A stretch of 64,000 nt of DNA, taken from Montifringilla adamsi (lineage: Eukaryota > Chordata > Aves > Passeriformes > Passeridae). Shown here piece by piece: positions 60,320 to 64,000 of the stretch; position 1 is the first letter of the stretch, and every line of letters begins with the position of its first letter. The position numbers and the translations under genes were made by a program. The stretch covers positions 3,417,383-3,481,382 of the forward strand of contig JAGGNK010008892.1 in NCBI GenBank assembly GCA_017590115.1. Direction: 5' to 3'. The notes beneath the pieces are model-generated. The model saw only the letters and a list, made by a program, of their open reading frames with translations, had not been told where the DNA came from and did not search any database.

Positions 60320-61905
60320 GTTATAATACACTGTTCTCAGGAAGAAGCTTCTGTGCTTGCAGGGAGGGGAGCTTGGCAGGGCAGGAGTGTTTCTTTGCTT
60401 CTGCAGCAGAGTCAGCTGTGGAGGATGTTGTGACTGCTTGAGGATGGGGAGGGGTGAAGAGTGGAGAGGCTGGGGGCAGCCAGGCACCAGGGCATCCCAC
60501 AGAGCAGCGTGGAGGAAGGTGCACATCTGGATCCAGGAGAAGGGGATCAACAGGATAACTATAGCACTGCCCATGGGCCCCTAGGGAGCTGTGTGATGAG
60601 GGTGCTTGGGGGGAGGGTGCTCCCAGGTCCCTGTCAGCAGCAGCAGGCTGGCATGGAGCAGAGCTGTGCCCAGCAGCATGAGCGCCAGGCCCTTGGTAGC
60701 CCACCATGTGTGCTCACTCCACAGGCTGATGGGCATCAGCCGTGAGGAGGGCTGGCTGGAGCTCAGCAGCTGAGAGCAGCTGCACAAGGGCTTGAAATGT
60801 GCCTGTTTTCTCCACCAAGTCAGCAGTGAGGTCCCTGCCATTCCCAGGTGTGTCATGCTGTCCTGGCCAGGCCAGACACCGGGGTGCAAAGCCACCAGAA
60901 TTGCCTGGCCTAAACAGTGTGATGCTGGGCTTCCCAGTCTGCATCCCTTTCCTGCACAACCCAGCTCCTCTCCTTGCCAGTCTCCTTCCCTCTGCCCTCA
61001 GGTGGAGTTCTCTCAGGTGATGGCTCCAGCTGAGCTGGCTGCTCCCATGGCTAACAGCCTCTGCAGCTGGTGGCTTTATGAAAGGCATCAGATAAGCCTC
61101 CCACAGCTCCCTGCTCCCCAAACAGTGGAAGGGACATGGGGGAGAAAGAGCTGCCTTTTCCCTATTTCCATCATATCTTGTTTCCCATCTCCAGGAACCA
61201 AAGTGCACTTGGCCCCTTGTGGCATTGTGAAAGAGCCTGTGGCTCATGGTGACAGCTTCAGTCTGGGCCCTGATCAAGGCACAGCTACTCTGGTTTCCAC
61301 AAGGGAGTGCTTTTCCCAGTGAAGGTGGCACTTTTCTTCACAAAGACCTTAAAATCCTCTGTGTGAGCACTGTAACCTGGGGGGCAGAAGAAGCAATCTG
61401 CTGTAATTGCCTGACATCCCACCACAGTTTCAGCCTTGCTGAAAGGTATCTTCCTTGGTCTTCAATGCCAAATGGGCATTGCAGAGTGGGCTGTGTGCAT
61501 GGGGGCACATGCTGTGGTCTTGGAGCTGACAGGCAGTAAGGAACCTGGAGATACCCTTTGCAGGAAAAGTTCAAGCCCTTCTCTAGGTCTGGCTGCTGCC
61601 ATGTTCCTCAGTCACATAGGCAGCAGGGGCTGGGAGTTGTTCTCATCAGCATGTACCATCATTAATTAATTGCAAGTGCAGGGGTTGCTCTGGGGACTCT
61701 GAACAGCATGCAGCAGCCCAGCATGGAGCAGGGATCTGGTGGTACCAGGGTGTCTCTTTACTGTTTTCCTGAAATACCGTTTTTCTGAATGGACGTGTGT
61801 GTGCATGTGTGTGGGTTAGCTGAGAGGCCCGGGATGGTACCCTTCCCCTTTCCCACATGTGAGCTATCTGGATCTCCATTCCCTGAAGTCAGCTCTGGCT
61901 TTGTC

Positions 61906-62222
61906 ATAGTATCACACAAAAGTTTGGGTTGAAAAGGACCTTCAAATGTCTTCTAGTCCAATGCCCCAGCAATGAGCATGGACATCTTCAACTTGAAGAG
62001 ATTGCCCACAGCCCTATCCCACCTGACCTCGAACGTTTACAGGGATGGGGCATCTGCCTCCTATGTGGGCAACTTGTACCAGTGTTTCACCATCCTCAAC
62101 TTAGAAAATTTCTTTCCTATATCTAGTCTGAATCTACCCTCTTTTAGTTTAAAACTATATCACTACAAGGTCTATTAAAAAGCCTGTTCCCATCTTTGTT
62201 ATAAGGCCCTTTTCCTATCTCT
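61906..62222 (-). mobile_element. CR1 LINE, 3' portion, antisense
   Basis: The plus strand starts 'tcatagtatcacacaaaagt', then 'gtttgggttgaaaaggacct', 'tctagtccaatgcccc', 'gtttcaccatcctcaac' and 'aaaatttctttcctat'. This is the reverse complement of the CR1 3' region. Two short plus-strand frames inside it are CR1 antisense. Confidence 0.9.
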
Positions 62223-63579
62223 CTGCTCCCAGCCATCACCTACCAGCAGCACCCTGCTCTCTGCTTGGGTTGGTCCTGGCCCAGGTAATCCTTTGTGCTG
62301 AGGAGTGTTGATTTAAGTTTTATCAGAGGACAAAGGGTGCATGATTCTCTGGGGAGCTTGCAGCCCCATTAGCTGATGTTTGCTTGGTGCACTGCACACA
62401 CAAAGTGTGGTGTGAGGGGCTGTGTGCACAGCGGGAGAATGAAATGCAAACCAAATATGGGTTAGAGGCAACCTGCACTGGCAGCTTAGTCAAATGTGGC
62501 AAAAATGGCTGGGGGTGGAATAAATAAATTCCGCTCCGATTCTTCCTTCCCAGTCTCAGTGTGCTGGCTCCAGCAGCCTCTGGCTTGCACATGTGTGGAG
62601 GAGTCTGGAGAAGCGCTGCTCCCTGCACAGCATCTCCCACGCACTGGCCCAAACAAATCTCCCTGGCTGTAGATCTCACTGTAAGCACTGTTTGCTCACG
62701 GTTGCCTGGGGTTTGGCTTTATTCTGCCAAGGAGCACTGCAGCAAGTCAGCGTTGGTCTGCTCAGCCCACAGCATACCTGCAGGAGAACAGGGTTTATGC
62801 AGGTGGCAGTTTGGAAGGCCACAACCACTGTCCTGCAGAGACTCCCAAGAGGACTGGGATGCTTTCTCAATCAAAAATTTCATAGAACTTAGTCTGTCTA
62901 AGTGCCAAAAATCTGCCCTGCCTGGTGGTGCTAGGGAAGAAGGGGAGGTCAGGGAGCTGTGGATAATGTGGCAGCCACCACAGGGACACATAGCAGGAGA
63001 GGGGTATGTATTGGTTTCAGGTGAGTCCCTGGGGCAGCTTGACCCTGCACAGGGTTTCCTGAAGGTAGTGGCAACCTTCCAATCCTAAGTGCAGAAAAAC
63101 ATGCTCAGCTCCCCAAAATGGGGTCAGTCTCAGTCTCCTAGTGCGTTATGTTATTTAGATGAACAGTGTTGACAAGGCAGATTGGGAATGGTGAAGCATT
63201 GGGGGTAGGAGCAGCAGTGCCAAAGGCAGGCTCACCACTGAGGGGAAGGACCTTGCTGTGGGGTTTGCACCCCCAGGGCCTGGGTGGGCTCATGGGTTGG
63301 CTCTTTGCCCAGTCTTCCTGCTTGGCTGGCAGTGAGCCTGGCTTTGTACTCCTCAGTGAGAGAGCAGTGCCAGAGCTTACTGATAGGGAAGATGAAGTTT
63401 AGCTGTACCATTTTTAAGCAGGTTTTTCTTAAGCAGTCATGTACTCACATTCATTTTCTCATTGAGTGGTGGGTATGTGGGCGAGATAGAGTAGGATCAA
63501 TGAAACACGAATTGTCATGACCTCTCTGAGTGATCATATCTTCATTGGCAATGACAAAATTAATATATGAGCAGGTGTT
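62223..63579. other. No gene seen
   Basis: No exon recognised between the CR1 copy and the possible retroviral remnant. The largest frame (175 codons, 62561-63088) has no recognisable motif. Confidence 0.45.
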
Positions 63580-63855
63580 TTTTACCTGTTAAGGGTCATC
63601 TGTTGCTGCAGAGTGGTCCTTTGCCTCCAAACCTTACTAACCCCAGCCTCTATAGCCCACAAGCCATTGTATGGTTCTTCTTGTTTGAAAGATGCATCTG
63701 ATTTGCAACAGGCTGACAGAACAGGCTGCTGTATGTCCATGTCCTGCTGGTGGTAGGATGGGATCTTCTGCTGGAGAGTTGTCTGTCTCGTACCCTGTGA
63801 GCACAGCACTCACACCAGTGTCAATGAGCCCTGCCCAGGGATGCTGCTGCCCCAC
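63580..63855 (-). pseudogene. Possible endogenous-retrovirus protease remnant
   Basis: On the minus strand a 72-codon frame begins MGQQHPWAGLIDTGVSAVLT. The segment Leu-Ile-Asp-Thr-Gly followed by small residues and Val-Leu resembles the catalytic loop of retroviral aspartic proteases. The frame ends at 63637 without a clear flap or C-terminal protease motif, and an overlapping frame stays open to 63582, which may reflect a frameshift. No adjoining gag, reverse transcriptase or LTR lies in the window. A chance match is possible, so the call is tentative. Confidence 0.3.
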
Positions 63856-64000
63856 AGCTGCTCACCTCACAGACCATGAGCAGCCAGATCCTCTCCTTGC
63901 TTTTTGGATCTTGAGGCCATTAATCTTAAGAGGGAAGGTTGAAAGGAGAGCTAGGGAGGAATGCCTTGGACTTCTGTGGGGTTTTGGGGGGCTGTGTCTC

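Larger units (their letters stand above)
54906..61905. other. No gene supported (intergenic or intronic)
   Basis: About 7 kb without an exon I can defend. The left part (to about 57050) is AT-rich and ends in a G/T-rich low-complexity tract. The right part is GC-richer, with many overlapping open frames of 60-205 codons on both strands but no convincing family match. Two hydrophobic minus-strand readings at 60.4-60.9 kb are noted as a finding only. Confidence 0.4.

Noticed and set aside
60714..61331. 205-codon minus-strand open frame
   Set aside because: No family resemblance, and a similarly long plus-strand frame overlaps it. Composition alone explains it.
1..64000. CRISPR arrays, bacterial operons, integrons or phage genes
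   Set aside because: The window is vertebrate nuclear DNA with spliced genes and LINE/LTR repeats. The only regularly spaced repeats are microsatellites, tandem duplications and LTR units.

Overview
The window looks like nuclear DNA from a bird, most likely a songbird. Six fragments of the avian LINE CR1 are visible, together with two retroviral LTRs of types I associate with passerine genomes. The only protein-coding genes I can support are two vertebrate genes in the same order and relative orientation as on human 14q24.3: CIPC (plus strand) and ZDHHC22 (minus strand). The species is inferred from repeat style and was not tested.

Layout. 1-8.4 kb is AT-rich intergenic DNA with two CR1 fragments. 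8.4-9.0 kb is a CpG island with two NRF-1 palindromes and the untranslated first exon of CIPC. CIPC coding exons follow at 10593-10671, 11579-11748 and 15241-16119 and give a 375-residue CLOCK-interacting repressor; several poly(A) signals lie downstream from 16980. 17.8-31.2 kb is intergenic and holds a solo LTR with a perfect 6-bp target duplication (21900-22211), an ERVL-like LTR (about 25480-26562) and a CR1 fragment. ZDHHC22 occupies about 31.2-36.4 kb on the minus strand with two coding exons (35803-36361 and 31364-31629). It encodes a 274-residue membrane protein with an atypical DHHC domain. Its CpG island (about 36.4-37.7 kb) also contains a strong plus-strand splice donor.

37.9-64 kb has no coding exon that I recognise. 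It holds three more CpG islands (44.4, 48.1-48.7 and 50.9-51.4 kb), two local tandem duplications, three different pentanucleotide microsatellites, three CR1 pieces and a possible retroviral protease remnant near the right edge. In human the next gene is TMEM63C on the plus strand, so one of these islands may hold its untranslated first exon, but none of its coding sequence was found.

The two genes do not form an operon-like unit. CIPC acts in the nucleus as a negative regulator of the circadian CLOCK:BMAL1 activator; ZDHHC22 is a membrane S-acyltransferase. I found no convincing undescribed system. The points most worth a second look are the remodelled N-terminus of CIPC (a 12-bp in-frame tandem repeat plus an upstream ORF), the degenerate zinc-binding half of ZDHHC22, a possible bidirectional promoter at ZDHHC22, and the orphan CpG islands.
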